Shown here: one piece after another, positions 12,538 to 25,787 of the stretch
Layout: every line of letters starts with the position of its first letter
Position numbering within the stretch: position 1 is the first letter of the stretch
Source: Lumnitzera littorea
Taxonomy: Eukaryota > Streptophyta > Magnoliopsida > Myrtales > Combretaceae
DNA: 64,000 nt
NCBI GenBank assembly: GCA_024138015.1
Contig: JAMXBB010000006.1
Span: forward strand, 75,432,853-75,496,852
Direction: 5' to 3'
The notes under the pieces: generated by a model
What the model saw: the letters and a program-made list of their open reading frames with translations, nothing else
Database searches by the model: none
What the model was told of the DNA's origin: nothing
Made by a program: the position numbers and the translations under genes

Positions 12538-13661
12538 GTCCTATGCCATGAATGCACATGATGCAATGAATTACATTAAATAATAACCGAGCACATATAT
12601 CAGGAACGAACTATGATATGTTGTTTTTCATAAATCAATCATCACATTGAACATATTATTGAATCATTTATAACCATGCATAATTTCATAGATCACGATC
12701 AACATATTTCAACTGACCGAACATAAGGTTACGACACTACTTTTGACAGGCCATGTTTATAGCTTAAGGGAGCATGCTAATTAATTTCTAAATTATCATT
12801 TCATAATATCTTCACTTCTTATCACAAATTCAAATAGCATAACTCATAACAAGATATGTGATTCCAGGTTGAAGTCATTTTATTCAAGTATGCTCATTAC
12901 GTACCCATATTAATCATCTTAGATCAAATTATACATCAGTCAAATTAACATGGCAATCAATTATCAAATAATTAAGTCTCATGATTCACTTAGTGAAGTC
13001 ATAATGACTTATTCAAGCAATGAATAGTCATTCAATTTACGGCCACATCATATTACAGCAAGTAAGAAAGAGGTGGGCACAGTATACTCCTAATGTTCTC
13101 CATTATCATCCTTGAGCTAGTCTACCATATCTACGATGTCACTTGGATATATGTATGTTTTGAGTGATGAAGTAAGATTTTAGAAATAAATCATTTAATT
13201 GAATTTTATTTAAGTCTCCTTATCTCATTATTCAATTATTATAATAAATCTCCATAAAATAATAAATATATCCAGCTACTAAAGCTTACCAAAAAATTAT
13301 TTCTTATTAATAATATTATCTTATCTTTATTCATATATATTACTGGAGAGAGAATATATATATACACATACACTTACATAGTGTTTCTATACATATACAT
13401 GTTCATATACCATCATAAAAAATAATCTTCAAAATATTAGCTATATACTCTTTTTTCTCTTTGTTTTTTTTTTTTTCTAAAATAGATCTTATTTGGATAT
13501 ATACACTTAAGTATTTTTAGTTGCTTCAATAGTTAGAAAATAAAAATATTTTTGTTAGCTTGTAGCTACAAAGGATTGAACTAACCAAAGGAGACTAAGG
13601 AACCAAGCTAAATTGAAAAGAAACTACAAAGAGAACTAAAGAACCAAATCAATTACCCATG

Positions 13662-14635
13662 TGCATACTAATCCTACTTTAGGGTAAAACACACAAAGGA
13701 GCATCATAATGAAAAGAAACCAAAAGAAAACAAAAGGGGATTAGCAAATTTGAACAGCTACCAATCGAATATAACACACCAACTAATTTTACTCCACGTA
13801 CAATTCGTCATATATGACTCATCGATCCAAATTATAGGGTCTCTCATCACTACTCCTTGCTAATGGAAATAGATAAGAGTTAAGAGAGTATGAGAACACT
13901 AAAGTTGCTTAATAAGTAAACTAATAATAATCAATAATAAGGTGTTGATATATGCATATAATAAATGGGGGTTTATATACTCGCCTCACTAAGGTTACAA
14001 TACATATATGAAAAGATAAAAAGGGTAATTTACAAATACAATACATGAAACATACTAAAAGGGATCAAAGAGACAAAGAATATTTTATATAAAAAAGTAA
14101 AGAGTCTTTCTAGAATGTTGTGCTAAAAGAAATGTGTCACATGATGGTTGGTAGTCTAAAGTATGATACAATTTGGACAAAGGTGAAGGATAGAGTCTAC
14201 AATCAAAGCCGACCTGATATGGTTTAGGTTAAAGCTCAATCATTCAAGGATGTCTATCCCCTTCAAGTTGGGTATCTTAGAGCTCAACTAAAACTAGGAT
14301 CAGATGTTGGTTGGCTTGAGAGCTTAGCTTAATAAAAAATTTGAGGTTGGTCTACTTGAACACTATCTGGGCCTTAATAAGAACTTAATGATAGGTATGG
14401 CTGCTCCGCAGGTTAGCTAGTATGCTTAGCAGGTCGGTACGTCTGCTCGAAAGCTTTAGAAACTATGTTGGCACACATGAAAGCTCAATGCTCAGGTTTG
14501 TAATAAAGTGAAAGATGGAGATCAAAATAGGAATCTTCATCTTTGATAAGGCTTTGAGCTATTATCCTCTATGTGAGTCCTTAGAATCCTTTAGCTCAAC
14601 TGCATATGATTGGTCCGAAGAGTTAATTCCTATCA
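13662..14635 (-). repeat. 3' LTR of D
   Basis: It aligns along its length with 20002-20957. The plus-strand right end is CCTATCA in both. A TATA box (TATATAAA on the minus strand) lies at 13972-13979. The two LTRs differ at many positions, so the insertion is old. Confidence 0.88.
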
Positions 14636-17600
14636 TCTGCTTAAAGGTCGAAAAGATTTGTCATCAAATCCAAAGAGTTTTCTAGCTCTTGCTCTATTGT
14701 AGCATCTATTGGGTCCTCTTCTTCTTATCAATTGAGAATTAAGTTATACACATTGAAGGTAGAAGAAACATCGTAGTTCTTAGGCAGTTCGAACTAGTAG
14801 GCATTGCGGTTAATTTTCTTTAAGACTTTGAATGGACCATTAGCTTGTAGAGATAGCTTACCTTATCTTAAGTGCAAAAATTGTTCATGGTTGAGGTAAA
14901 TCCATACTAAATCTCCTGGTTAGATAGAAATAATTTGGTGGCCTCAATTACTAATCTCTTGTTGTCTTTAGTTGAACTTAGCAATCTTCCTTGCCATAAA
15001 CTAGTGTAGTTCTTATAATTCATAGGCTTAGTCAACTCTTGATTGACTCTCTTTAGCAGTTATAGGGGCACTGATCAAATCTAGTATAATAGTAAGATTA
15101 AAGCCATAGACAACCTCGAATGGAGTCTTCCCAATGGTGCTGTAGACAATTTGGTTGTATACAAATTCCATAACTGATAGACATAGATCCTAATCCTCTA
15201 AGTTCTTTCCTATGACAGCTCTAAGTAAATTGCCTAACATCCTATTCACCACTTCAATTTGACCATTAGTTTAAAGGTAGCTACTAGAGCTAAATATAAG
15301 TTTAGTCCTAAGTCTTCTCAAAAGAGTCTTCCAACAATAGCTCAAGAATTTAGTACTGCAATCTGAAACAATAGTTTTTAGCACTCCATGTAGTCGAACA
15401 ACTTCCTACAAAAACAAATCAGCAACATATAAAGTATCGTTAATTTGATGGAATAAGATGAAGTATACCATTTTGCTAGAGTGGTCTACTACAACAAAGA
15501 TTAAATCTTTTCCCTGGGATGTCTAAGGTAACCCTAAGACAAAGTCTATGCTAAAGTTGGCTATGGTGAGGTCGGTGTAGTAGAGACATGTACTCTTTAT
15601 AGGGCTATTGCCTTACGTTGGCCCTCTTACACACTTTGTAACTATCGACTACCTTATGGACATCTTTGCCAAACCAAGCCAATGAAAGTTTTCTTTCAAC
15701 AGATTGGCTATTTTGGTCTCTTTAAAATGACTAGATAATCCACTATTATGAGCTTTCCTAACCAACAGCTTGCATACGGATCAATTCAGTATACGCAACC
15801 TTCTCTCCTTAAATAGACAGCCATCTTTGAGGTAATATCATCCAATAGCAACTCCTTTTCTATACTACTCTACAATGGGGCCAAAATGGGAGTCATGAGC
15901 ATACTACTCAATGATAAGTGAAAATCCTAATAAGTTCATTTACAGGGTAGTCAACAAGGTTTGCCACTATGATAGAGCGTTAATGACCACATTGGCGCTT
16001 CCTTTTTTGTGTTGGATCACATAGGAAAAACTTTCCATAAACTCTAACCACTTAGCTTACCTCTTCGAAAGTTTGTTCTAACTTCTAAGATGTTTCAATG
16101 ACTCATGGTCTATGTAAATTATAAACTCTCATGGTAGTAAATAGTATTGTCAGATAGTAAGAGCTCGAAAAAGAGAATACAACTCTTTCTAATACACAGA
16201 ATAGTTCAATGCAACACCACTAAGCTTCTCACTGTGGTAGGTAATCAATTGCCGTTCTTGCATCAAGAAGGAACCAATTCTAACGCTTGACGCATCCCAT
16301 TTCAGTTCAAATGGCTTGTCAAAATTTAGGAGGGACAAAACAAGAGTAGTAGTGAGCTTCTCTTTGATCTCCTTGAAGCTTTGTTTAGCTTAATCATTCC
16401 ATCAAAATCGATCACTCTTTTTCGTTAGCTCGGTCAAAGGGGCTATAATGGTACTAAACTTTTTTAATGAATCTCCTATAAAATGAAGCAAGGCCATGAA
16501 AACTTCAAACTTTAGTGACATTTTTCAACATTGTCTACTTTGAGACAGCTCAGACATTTTCATCATCTACTCGAATTCCTTCACCTAATAGTACATACCA
16601 AAGAATAACTACTTCACCTTAACAAAATGTACACTTCTTTAGGTTCGCATATAACTTCTCGATTTGTAAAATGTCAATAACAGCTTAGAGATGTTGAACA
16701 TTATTGTTCAGGTCAGCAATGTATACCAATATATCATCAAAGTACATGACCACATACCTTCTGATTAGAAGGCACATCATGTAGTTGATCAATCGTATAA
16801 ATATGCTTGGCACATGAATGTCTGAATGGCATAACCAATCATTCATAGAAACCATGCCTTGTCTAGAAGGCAGTCTTCTACTCATCACCTCATCTCATGT
16901 GAATTTGGTAGTAGCCACTTTGCAAATCAATGTTCAAAAATATTTTAACACTATGAAGCTCATCTAACATGTTTTCAAGCCTCGATATTGAATATCTATA
17001 CTTAATAGTGATACGGTTGATAGCTTAACTGTTGATGCACATGTACCATAAACCATCCTTCTTTGGGATGAGCAAAGTTGATACAACATAAGGACTCATG
17101 CTCTCCATCATGTAACCTCTCTTTATAAGCTCATCTACTTACCTTTTGTAATTCGGCAACTCACTCAAGGTTCATTTGTAGGCAAGTTAGTTTGGTAAAG
17201 CTGCACTTGGTTGTAGATCAATATAATGTTCTATACCTTAGACAAGAGGTAATCCCTTAGGCAACTCTTTAGGAAACAGGTCTTAAAACTCATTAATCAA
17301 CCGTCAGATCTCTTCAGGTGGTTCTTCTAAATCTCTTGTCTCTGATAGTCTCCTGATCAACAAAAACATAAGCTCATTGGTTTTTGTAGTACCTTAGGGC
17401 TCTCTTCAACTCATCATTAGGGTTTTCTTCTTACTAGCTCAAGTGAGCTAGTTATGGGTCTCATTCAATTGGGTTAATGTCATAGGTTGCAACACAATCT
17501 TCCTCCCATCCTTAATGAAAGCATAGGTGTTCTTATATCCATTGCAAGTAACACACCAGTCAAACAATCAAGGTTTTCCAAGTAACAAATATGAAGCTCC

Positions 17601-19980
17601 CATGGGGATAACATCACACACCACTTCATCCCTATATACACTCCTAACAATAAATGGCATAATTACTTACTCTATGACGTGCAGAGTACCCTTATCATGG
17701 AGACAATGCATCTTGTAAGGTCAGGGATGGTTAAAGGTTAGCAGTCTTAACCTCTACACAAAGGACAATGCAACGATGTTGGTATAACTTCCTTTGTCTA
17801 CTATGATTATGCACATTTGTCCTTTGATGGTACACTTTGTATGGAATAAATTCTCTCTAGTCTTCCTCAAAGCTCGGCAAGTAGCTCAGTACTAACGTCA
17901 TCACCTCTCCCTTGTCGACATAGATACAGGTCTCTTGTTCTTCCTCAGCTTCAACCTTTTCGGTATTCTTCTCTTCCTCTAGCTCACTCTCATTGGTGCT
18001 ATCCACTACATTCCTTAGAGCACCATAGTATGTCAATTTAAACACTTAGTAGCCATATGTCCAAAGCCTAAGCATTTAGAGCACTTCACCTTACTAGTCT
18101 TCCATCTAAAGGTCTGTCCTTTCTCATATGTCTTCAAGGTACGACTATCCTTAGATTAGCTCAATTGGCCTACTTAGCTATCATCAGGTCGATCATATCT
18201 TTCCTCGGCTCTAGATGAATAGGTCAACCCAAGATAGGGGCTCTAGAAAATGTCTTCTTAGGTTGACTTGGAGCATTTCTTCACTGCTTTTCAACCCTCT
18301 ACACTACTTTAATGGCCTCTTCTAGTATATAGAACCTTTGTACTTCTAAAATATTATGAACCTCATAATTGAGTCAAGAAATGAACCTTAACACTATGCA
18401 AGCTTTGGATTCATCTACATCTACTCAAATCATCAACATTTGAAATTCTCTCACATAATCATCGACAGATTGACCTCCTTAGTGAAGTTCTTGTAACTTT
18501 GCAAATGTATCCTATAAGTATGTCTTAGGTACAATGCTCCCTCTCAGTAATCTCTTCATCTCTTCCCAAAACCATACAACTTGTCTTCAATCTCTTGCTT
18601 TAGCTGCATTCAAATTCTTTTACCATATGGTAACATATCTAGCAAACTCAAGTACAGGAAGTCACACTCTGACGACATCAGTGTCCATAACAATCAAACC
18701 CTTTCTTTACCTTATCTTCCTACTCTAAATATTCATTTACATCTCTACTTCTACTGAAGGGTAGAATTTGGACCTTAACATTATCAACTCCTTGAAGAGC
18801 ATGACATCCTTGCTCTTGTGCTTGGTAATATCCATCCTCTTCTTCTTCTTCCCCGTCAATCTCCACATCTATTTTTCATCATCCCCTTCTATATCCTCTA
18901 ACTCTAACCTTCATCTAACAACTCAATCTATAACTCCTCCAACTTGATGGAGTCAAACTGGCTAATTGGCTCAACCACCTTGGCTATAATGTCTCCCTAG
19001 AATTTTATCAAATGGGTTATGATGTGGTATACCCTGAGGTTGTTGTTTGTTAACTTACATTATAGTGACCAGACTCTCAACAAGATTAGTAAGTCTATCG
19101 AGCTTATCATCAACTGACCTTGGAGTGTTACTACCATTATGACCACAACCAACATAAGCACCATTACACTTGTTGATAGTCAGTTTTTGTCTCCACCTTA
19201 CTCATCTATTTGGCTGCTGACATGTCACACAATCTATATTCTAAGCACCTCACCAAGTGATCAATATTCTTAGCGTTACGCCAAGTAACTTGCATCTATC
19301 GTAGATTTGAATTCAAGTTCATGGCGTGAATAGTTATTACAAGCACAATTATGATTACATAACTATCAACTCTCCCTGCATTTTAGGGAGGATGTTCTAT
19401 CAAGAAGCTTCTACATATTTCGATAGTTATTCTGATAACTACTCCTTTAGATAGGACAATCTCTTATAAATACAGAAAAGGAACCTGGTAAAAAGAGGCT
19501 AATAACTCTCAACTTCTCAACTCTATTATTTTCATTCCAACATATTAACTTCAGCATTAGAGTGACCACACTTGACTGGTCCTACTACTAAGTATTTGTC
19601 TTATCTTTATAGGATATCTCCAACTCCCAAAATTCACCAACAACAATACTAGTCACCGATAACACCTTGAACACTCGAATCCGACATTGTGTGATACTTC
19701 TACATTAGATTAACAACACAACACACAAAAAACACTTCTACTTTACTACTTAAAACTTCCACTAACACAATCTTAATAGCTTCAACACTTAACATTCGCT
19801 CAAACTCAACAAAAGTGCACTTACAATGTTTTCACAATGAAAAATAGAATATAACAAAGTAACGATAGGAATTATACTCACCAACACATGAATACACTAA
19901 AGTAGCTATAGAAGGATCATAATAGCTACTAACAGTAAACACAAACCAAAACTTCATTGTAACTTCATACACTTCCTCTT
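14636..19980 (-). pseudogene. D gag-pol: gag, protease, RT, RNase H, integrase (dead)
   Basis: Reading the minus strand, the order is gag (about 19200-18090); a zinc knuckle CSKCLGFGHMATKC (18042-18085, all three Cys and the His intact); an acidic Glu-rich linker (17857-18045); protease with DKGS in place of the usual D-x-GS (about 17790-17520); RT (about 17130-16680) with an intact YFDDILVY active-site segment near 16730; RNase H (about 16440-16050); integrase (about 15800-14950); and a GPY/F module GPFKVLKKINRNAY at about 14800-14860 followed by STFNV and an acidic tail. Many in-frame TAG/TAA codons stand where Gln or Trp is usual. The longest open pieces are 62-67 codons. No chromodomain follows the GPY/F module. 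Confidence 0.88.
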
Positions 19981-20000
19981 GGAACCATGCTTTGATTCCA
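19981..20000 (-). promoter_or_regulatory. Primer-binding site of D
   Basis: On the minus strand this reads TGGAATCAAAGCATGGTTCC, directly next to the inner end of the 5' LTR. It resembles the initiator-Met tRNA primer site of many plant gypsy elements (TGGTATCAGAGC) with changes. Confidence 0.7.
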
Positions 20001-20001
20001 G

Positions 20002-20957
20002 CGAAGCTAATGCTTCTCTAGGGTTGAACACATAGAGTAGCACCACAACAGAAAGAAACCAAAAGAAAACAAAAGGGGATTAGCAAATTCGGGTAGCTAC
20101 CAATCGGATATGATGCACATATTGTTCCTACTTGGCCTACAATTCATCAGAAATGACTCATCAGTCTAAACTATAAGGTTACTCGCCACTACTCCTTACT
20201 AAAGGGAATAAATAAGAGTTAAGAGAGAGCAAGAACACTAAAGTTGCTTAATAATGAAACCGATAATATTTAATAATGAGGTGTTGATATTTGTGTAAAA
20301 TAAATGAGGGTTTATATACTCGCACCACTAAGGTTATAATACATAAATGAAAAGACAAAAAGGATAATTTATAAATATAATACACAAAAATACTAAAAAG
20401 GGTAAAAAAGATAAAGAATATTCTATACAGAAAAGTAAAGAATCCTACTAAAATGTTAAGCCAAAAGACGTATATCGCATGGTGGTTGGCAGTCTAGAGT
20501 ATGATACAATTTGGACAAAGGTAAAGGAAAGAGTGCAGTTAAAGTTGACTTAATCTGGTTCACGTTGGAGCTTAATCACTCAAGGATGTCCAAATCCCCT
20601 TCAGGTTAGGTATCTCACAACTCAACTCAAACTAGGGTCGGATACTAGTCGGCTTAATCAGAAGTTTGAGGTTGGTCTACTCGGACATTGATTGGGTCTT
20701 AGTAAGAACTCAACAATAGGTATGGTTGCTCCATAGGTCAGCCAGTATGCTTAGCAAGTTGCCAAATCTACTCAGTAGCTTTAGAAATTATGTTGGTACA
20801 CATGAGAGCTCGATGCTAGATAAGGCTTCATTAATAAAGTGAAAGATGGAGATCGAAATAGGAATCTTCATCCTGGATAAGGATTCAAGCTAATATCCTC
20901 TATATGAGTCCTCTAACTTGACTACGCATGATCGGTCAAAGGAGTTGATTCCTATCA
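20002..20957 (-). repeat. 5' LTR of D
   Basis: It pairs with 13662-14635. The TATA box is at 20311-20318 on the minus strand in the same context as in the other copy. The outer end is TTCCTATCA on the plus strand. Confidence 0.88.
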
Positions 20958-21359
20958 TATCCCCTCAAGGCTAGGCCTTTTAGGCACACTTATCTCAATC
21001 TACATTTCTTCCATTAACCAATATATACAAGTCTATTGCTAGTCAATTAAACCATGTGAGACTAACTTTTATTATTTATTTATTTCTTATAACATTAATC
21101 TCAAAATAAATTCCCTCCATGAATATCCCTTACTAACTTTACATCACCAAACATTTGAGATTCTTCTCTATAGTACCTTAAAAAATGTTAATAAGGAGTG
21201 AATTAGGTCTAATTAAGGAAAGATCTAGGCTAATAATCCATGTAGGACTAAGTTTCTTAATGGGTGCATAGCCATTTCTTAATATAAAGAAGATGAGCAT
21301 GTGCAAATAGCTGATGTGGTACAAGTCATCATAGCATTCATCAAACATGCAAGTTGCAA

Positions 21360-21378
21360 TTTTTTTTTTTTTTTTTTT
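21360..21378. repeat. T homopolymer run
   Basis: About 19 consecutive T bases inside LTR N. No poly(A)-tailed element is seen next to it. Confidence 0.9.
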
Positions 21379-22476
21379 ACAAAAGTCATATATTAGCCTA
21401 AATTTTCTTCATTGATTCATGCTCTAAATCACTTAAAGTTATCATATCTTGAATCCACTTTACTTGTACATTCAAATCATGGAAAATTTTATGTAAAACC
21501 TTGCCTATAACTTGTTTAAAACTTAGATTAAATCTGCCCTTACAGCTATCATGAATTGTAAAATAATAAGAAAGTTTGATCTTTTAACTTGATTATCTTA
21601 CTACTCAATGGATAACAAGTGGTGCAACCACTCAATATTGAAATTGTTCCATGCCTATTGCCTAGTAGTTGTAATAGTTTGTCAAGAGGTGGCTACAACA
21701 AGAAATTAAGGCTTAAAATAGGTAGGTTGGGCTCAATTGAAATCTAGAAATCTTAACTAAGTTTCAAATATCCACTTGAGACGTCCACTTTGATGGTGTT
21801 TTCTAACTAAGAAGGTAGTGACTTGGTCATAGAGTGGTAATGGAGTGGAAGTATGTTTAGTGTAGAGTTTAGGTGAGTTTTTTTATCTAATTTTGGTAGA
21901 ATGTGTGGCAAAACAAACGAAAGAGAAAACAAGGGTCTAAGGGTGTTTATATTAAAGAAGGAAGAAGAAAAAATGCCTTTCCCACATGGCATAAATGTGA
22001 ACACAAAGACCTAAATATATTATTGGTTAAAAAAGATCATGTCAAATGTGACACATGTCAGAATGTGAGGGAATTGAGGGGTTTGAACCCATGATTTTGC
22101 ATGTTAATGTTTAGGGCTTTTGATAGTAAAAATTTCAAAGTTTCTATCTAATAATAATAATAACGAGTAGTTGAAAAATTCAACAATTTTTAATCATGTG
22201 TACTTTATTGTGCCCATGTAAGCTATGTCTGATAAGATTATTTTTACATTGTATTTCAATGAAAACTTACAAACAAACTTAGAATTATTTATAGGAAGTA
22301 GTAGTACATTGAATTTATCAAGTACCTATTGTTATCATGTATTTTTATATATTGACATTTATTTTGATGTCAATTACTTGTTTAGCAACAAAATTCAATA
22401 TTTTTTAGATCCGACTTTTCCATGAGACCTCCTATAATGCTTAAACACTAAATTCTTTATTTTGAAATTTCCTCAA

Positions 22477-22522
22477 TATTATTATTATTATTGTTGTTGT
22501 TGTTGTTGTTATTGTTGTTATT
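22477..22522. repeat. Compound (TTA)n/(TTG)n microsatellite
   Basis: About six TTA units are followed by about eight TTG units with one interruption, inside LTR N. Confidence 0.9.
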
Positions 22523-22739
22523 TTCTTGTCAAATTTAACTCATCAACATTTATTTACTTACATTTCAAACCTCAAACCTATATTTCATTTTATCTTTTTT
22601 TTTTTTTAGCAGACTTGATGATTTTCCTTAAAATTTATTTGATTAATTATTTGTAAAAATTTGAGGTTTGAAACCTTAATTTCTACCTAACATATCTCCA
22701 ATCATATTCAATAGTATATGTTTATAATGGGGTATTACA

Positions 22740-25690
22740 ATGGCTGCCTCTACATTCTATTGGGAAGGCTATAGTTGTTTGACTATAAGGTAGCATATGA
22801 TGGATTCAAGAATACTTACTCATTTAAGCATGAAGGAATGAAGGTAAATTTGAGCTCATTGACCCCTAACCAAGTGAAGAGCATGCAAGTCCAACTCAAC
22901 TAAGCTCTAAAGAAGGAAACCTTAGTGATGTCTAAGGTTGACTTATTAAGAGAAATAAAGTCAAAGGTGTTGACCTTTCTATTGATTCAAAGGTTACTCG
23001 AGATAAGGAACAAGGTACCGAGATACCAACTATGGTGAAGAGCTTTCTTGATGAGGTTGCGAACCTATTCCTTAATGAGAGAAGGGACTACTACTAATCC
23101 ATAGTATCAAGCATGCTATAGGTTTGCAACCAAGAGCTACCTTACCAAACAAGTCTACATATCACATGAACCTCGAGCAAGCTACCAAGCTTTAAAGATA
23201 GGTTAATGAGCTAATTAGGAGGGGCTATGTTCATGAGTCATTAAGTCCCCATGCTGTGATAGCCTTATTAATGCTAAGGAAGGATTGCACATGGAGAATG
23301 TATATGGATAGCTGAGCTATAAATCAAATGATCATTAAATATAGGTATCCTATTCCAAGACAACAAGTTAGATGAATTGCATAGGGCTAGAATCTTTTCT
23401 AAGATTGATCTAATGTCAAGATATCATCACATCAAAATGTGAGTAGAGATGAGTGGAAGACCACATTAAAGATTAGGCATGAGTCATATGAATGTCTTAT
23501 AATGCCATTTGACCTCTCTAATGCCCGAGTACATTCATGAGGTTAATGAATCATGTGCTCTATGACTTGATTAGGAAGTTTGTGGTTGTTTACTTTAATG
23601 ATAGCCTTATATACATTCTTGACCTAGAGTCACATTGTAGTCATCTCCGAGCTATCTTTTCTCTATTCTAAGCTCAGAAACTCTACAGGAATCTAAAGAA
23701 GTGTGACTTTTGTCGAACTTAAGTTGTATTCTTGAGCTTCCTAGTAAGTGAAGGGGGAATTCATGTTGATCAAGAGAAGGTACAAGCTATAACCGAATTG
23801 CCAATCCCGACCTATTCTACTGATGTCTGAACCTTTTAAGGACTAATTTCATTCTACCATTGCTTAATTAAGAACTTCAATACTATAATGGCTTTATTGA
23901 GCGAGCTGTCCAAGAAGAATACTAAGTTTAAGTGGGGAGCAAAATGGCATAAGATCTTCGACGAAGTGAAGGAGAAATTGATTACCACCCTTATCCTTGA
24001 TTTCCTTAACCTTGAGAAAGTATTCAAACTAGAGTGTAATGCTTTTAACATAAGCATAGTTGCTGTATTGATGCAAGAGGGATGACTTATTGCATACTTT
24101 TAGTAAGAAGCTTTAAAGAGCCATACTCAATTACTTAACATATGACAAGGAATTCTACTCTTTGGTTTGAGCTTCAATAGTCTAGCAACATTACCTGTTG
24201 CTTAAGGAATTTATGATCTACACCAACCATGAGTCATTACGTTATTTGAAGAGCCTACCTAAGTTATCTAAGTGACAAGCGAAGTGGATCGAATTCATGG
24301 AAGAATTTTCATATGTTGTGAACTACAAGAACAATAAGGCTAATGTAGTGGTCGATGCCCTATCTAGATAGCATACCTTGCTGACTAACCTATAGACAAG
24401 GCTGCTTAGATTCTCAATGGTCAAGAACTTATATACTAAAGACCCACTTTTCGATTTGATCTATGCACATTGTAAGGAAGGATGAACTATTGATGACTAT
24501 TATAAGGAGGATGAATACTTGTTTCCAAAAGGTAAGCTATGTATCTTGATCTATCCTATATGACAACTATTGGTACGTGAGGCTTATGGAGGGGGATTGT
24601 CTAGCCACTTTGGTGAGAAATAGGTGCTTAAGCTATTGAAGTTAAGGTTCTTCTAGATAAGGATGTTAAAGGATATACATTCATTCTTAAAAAGGTTTGC
24701 TACTTATAGAAGAGCCAAAAGCTGAGCTGAATAAGGGCCTTACGTACCATTATCCATCTCGACTAAGCCTTAGCCGAAGCTAAGCATAGATTTTGTGCTT
24801 AGCCTACTAGGGATGTCTCAAGAGAAGGACTCCATTATGGTGGTTATTAATAAGTTCAATAAAATGGTACATTTTGTATCGTTTAACCGAACTAACAGTG
24901 CTTCCACTATCCCTTTTCTCTTCTTGCAAGAAATGGTCAAGTTACATAGGGTACTAAAGACCATAGTGTCCGATAAGGATCCCAAGTTCTTAAGCTACTT
25001 TTAGAAGACCTTATGGAGACGCCTTGGGACCAAGCTCCTATTCAGTACATCATGCTATCCACAAATGGATAGGTAGATTGAGGTTATCAATTGAACTTTA
25101 GGGACCTTGCTCTGAGTTGCAATTAGAATGAATCAAGCGGATTCATACTTATGCTTTCCCATAGTTAACTTTGCCTATAAGAGAATAATGCATAGTGTTA
25201 CTGGCAACTCACCCTTTAAAGTCATATATGGGTTCAATCCCCACCATCCACTTGACTAAGTACGCTTGTAGAAGCTCCCAAAAGATTTTACCACTGTAAA
25301 GCAATTCGTGGCTATCAATGCCATGCATCATAAGGTAGTAACTCGAGCTATTACCAAGCTCAAAATGAAAGGTTAGAGAGTTCTAACTCAACAACCTAAT
25401 ATGGGTTCATTTGAGTAAAGACTAGTTTCCAAACTTAAGGAAAAGCAAGTTATCTCCTAAGGCAAATAGATTACTTAAGATTGCTAAGAAGATCAACTAT
25501 AGGGTAGACTTATCTGAGTGGTATGGAGTCTCCAATTCCTTCAACATTGTTAACCTTAGCCTATACATCCACAAAGATGAGCAATTAAAAGCCAAGCCAG
25601 AATCGATCTCAAATCTCAAACAACCTAAATTATTAGAATCATGGTCTAATCACTAAGTCTAAGCCTATGGACTTGCCACCAGGGTTCGTT
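22740..25690 (+). pseudogene. H: gypsy protease end, RT, RNase H, integrase, GPY/F remnant
   Basis: It begins in mid-protease (GCLYILLGR, then FKNTYSFKHEGMKV, to about 22860). RT follows at about 23040-23640, with IFSKIDLMSRYHHI near 23390 and a catalytic motif reading YFND instead of YFDD near 23590, so RT is inactive as well as interrupted. RNase H spans about 23880-24370. The integrase zinc-finger region is near 24560-24720, and the core at 24795-25250 includes VSDKDPKFLSYF. A GPY/F-like module runs to about 25570 and an ITKSK-like tail near 25640. Open pieces of 65-69 codons remain at 23888-24085 and 24795-25004. It probably joins the gag-protease remnant at 10831-11611 as one element interrupted by N, and is itself interrupted downstream by G at 25788. 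Confidence 0.87.
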
Positions 25691-25787
25691 GAGCTCTCTA
25701 ATACTAACTCACCATAAAGGAAGCCCAGATCCTCTATGCCGACTTATTGGAGTACCCAAGGTCTTACGAGTAGATGACTATCTTTCA
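25691..25787 (+). other. Short 3' untranslated stretch of H, cut by element G
   Basis: Non-coding sequence between the end of the H pol and the left end of G. The bases TTTCA at 25783-25787 are repeated at 51580-51584 on the far side of G. Beyond 51580 the sequence continues into an LTR region of the H type. Confidence 0.6.

Larger units (their letters stand above)
11612..13658 (-). mobile_element. N: left part of a reverse-oriented long LTR
   Basis: No coding sequence is seen. Phrases such as GACCTATAGGTCCCT (12345-12355) are the inverse complement of text in the 3.3-kb LTR family, so N is a related LTR on the minus strand. It is interrupted by element D and resumes at 20958, ending GGGGTATTACA at 22739 (LTR start TGTAATACCCC on the minus strand). 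The left terminus is uncertain: TGTAGTGTCC near 11612 and TATAACATC near 11727 are both possible, and no clean match to the right-flank ATGGC was found. Confidence 0.55.
13662..20957 (-). mobile_element. D: nearly full-length gypsy element, reverse orientation, about 7.3 kb
   Basis: Two direct LTR copies (about 13662-14635 and 20002-20957) enclose a complete but dead gag-pol. In minus orientation the LTR starts TGATAGGAAT. The primer site TGGAATCAAAGCATGGTTCC lies directly inside the 5' LTR at 19981-20000. D is inserted in LTR N. Flanks give only an imperfect target duplication, TACCC (13654-13658) and TATCC (20958-20962), one substitution apart and one base out of register with the LTR end, so the outer boundary is accurate to a few bases. 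Domain order and the absence of a chromodomain match Q and H. It is the best preserved autonomous element here and retains YFDD in RT. Confidence 0.9.
20958..22739 (-). mobile_element. N: right part of the reverse-oriented long LTR
   Basis: This is the continuation of 11612-13658 beyond D. It ends GGGGTATTACA, the inverse complement of a TGTAATACCCC LTR start, and the sequence changes to gypsy protease at 22740. It is non-coding, with a T-run at 21360-21378 and a TTA/TTG microsatellite at 22477-22522. The open frames of 63-67 codons here lie in AT-rich DNA and show no domain. Confidence 0.65.

Noticed and set aside
12000..13600. CRISPR-like or regularly spaced repeats
   Set aside because: The repeats in N are directly adjacent tandem units with no unique spacers, and the DNA is plant nuclear.
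17527..17718. 63-codon plus-strand frame in the D region
   Set aside because: It is the antisense shadow of the D protease, which is read on the minus strand.
22055..22100. GGGTTTGAACCC, box-B-like motif in N
   Set aside because: There is no box A at the right distance and no Pol III terminator; a single 12-base match is weak.
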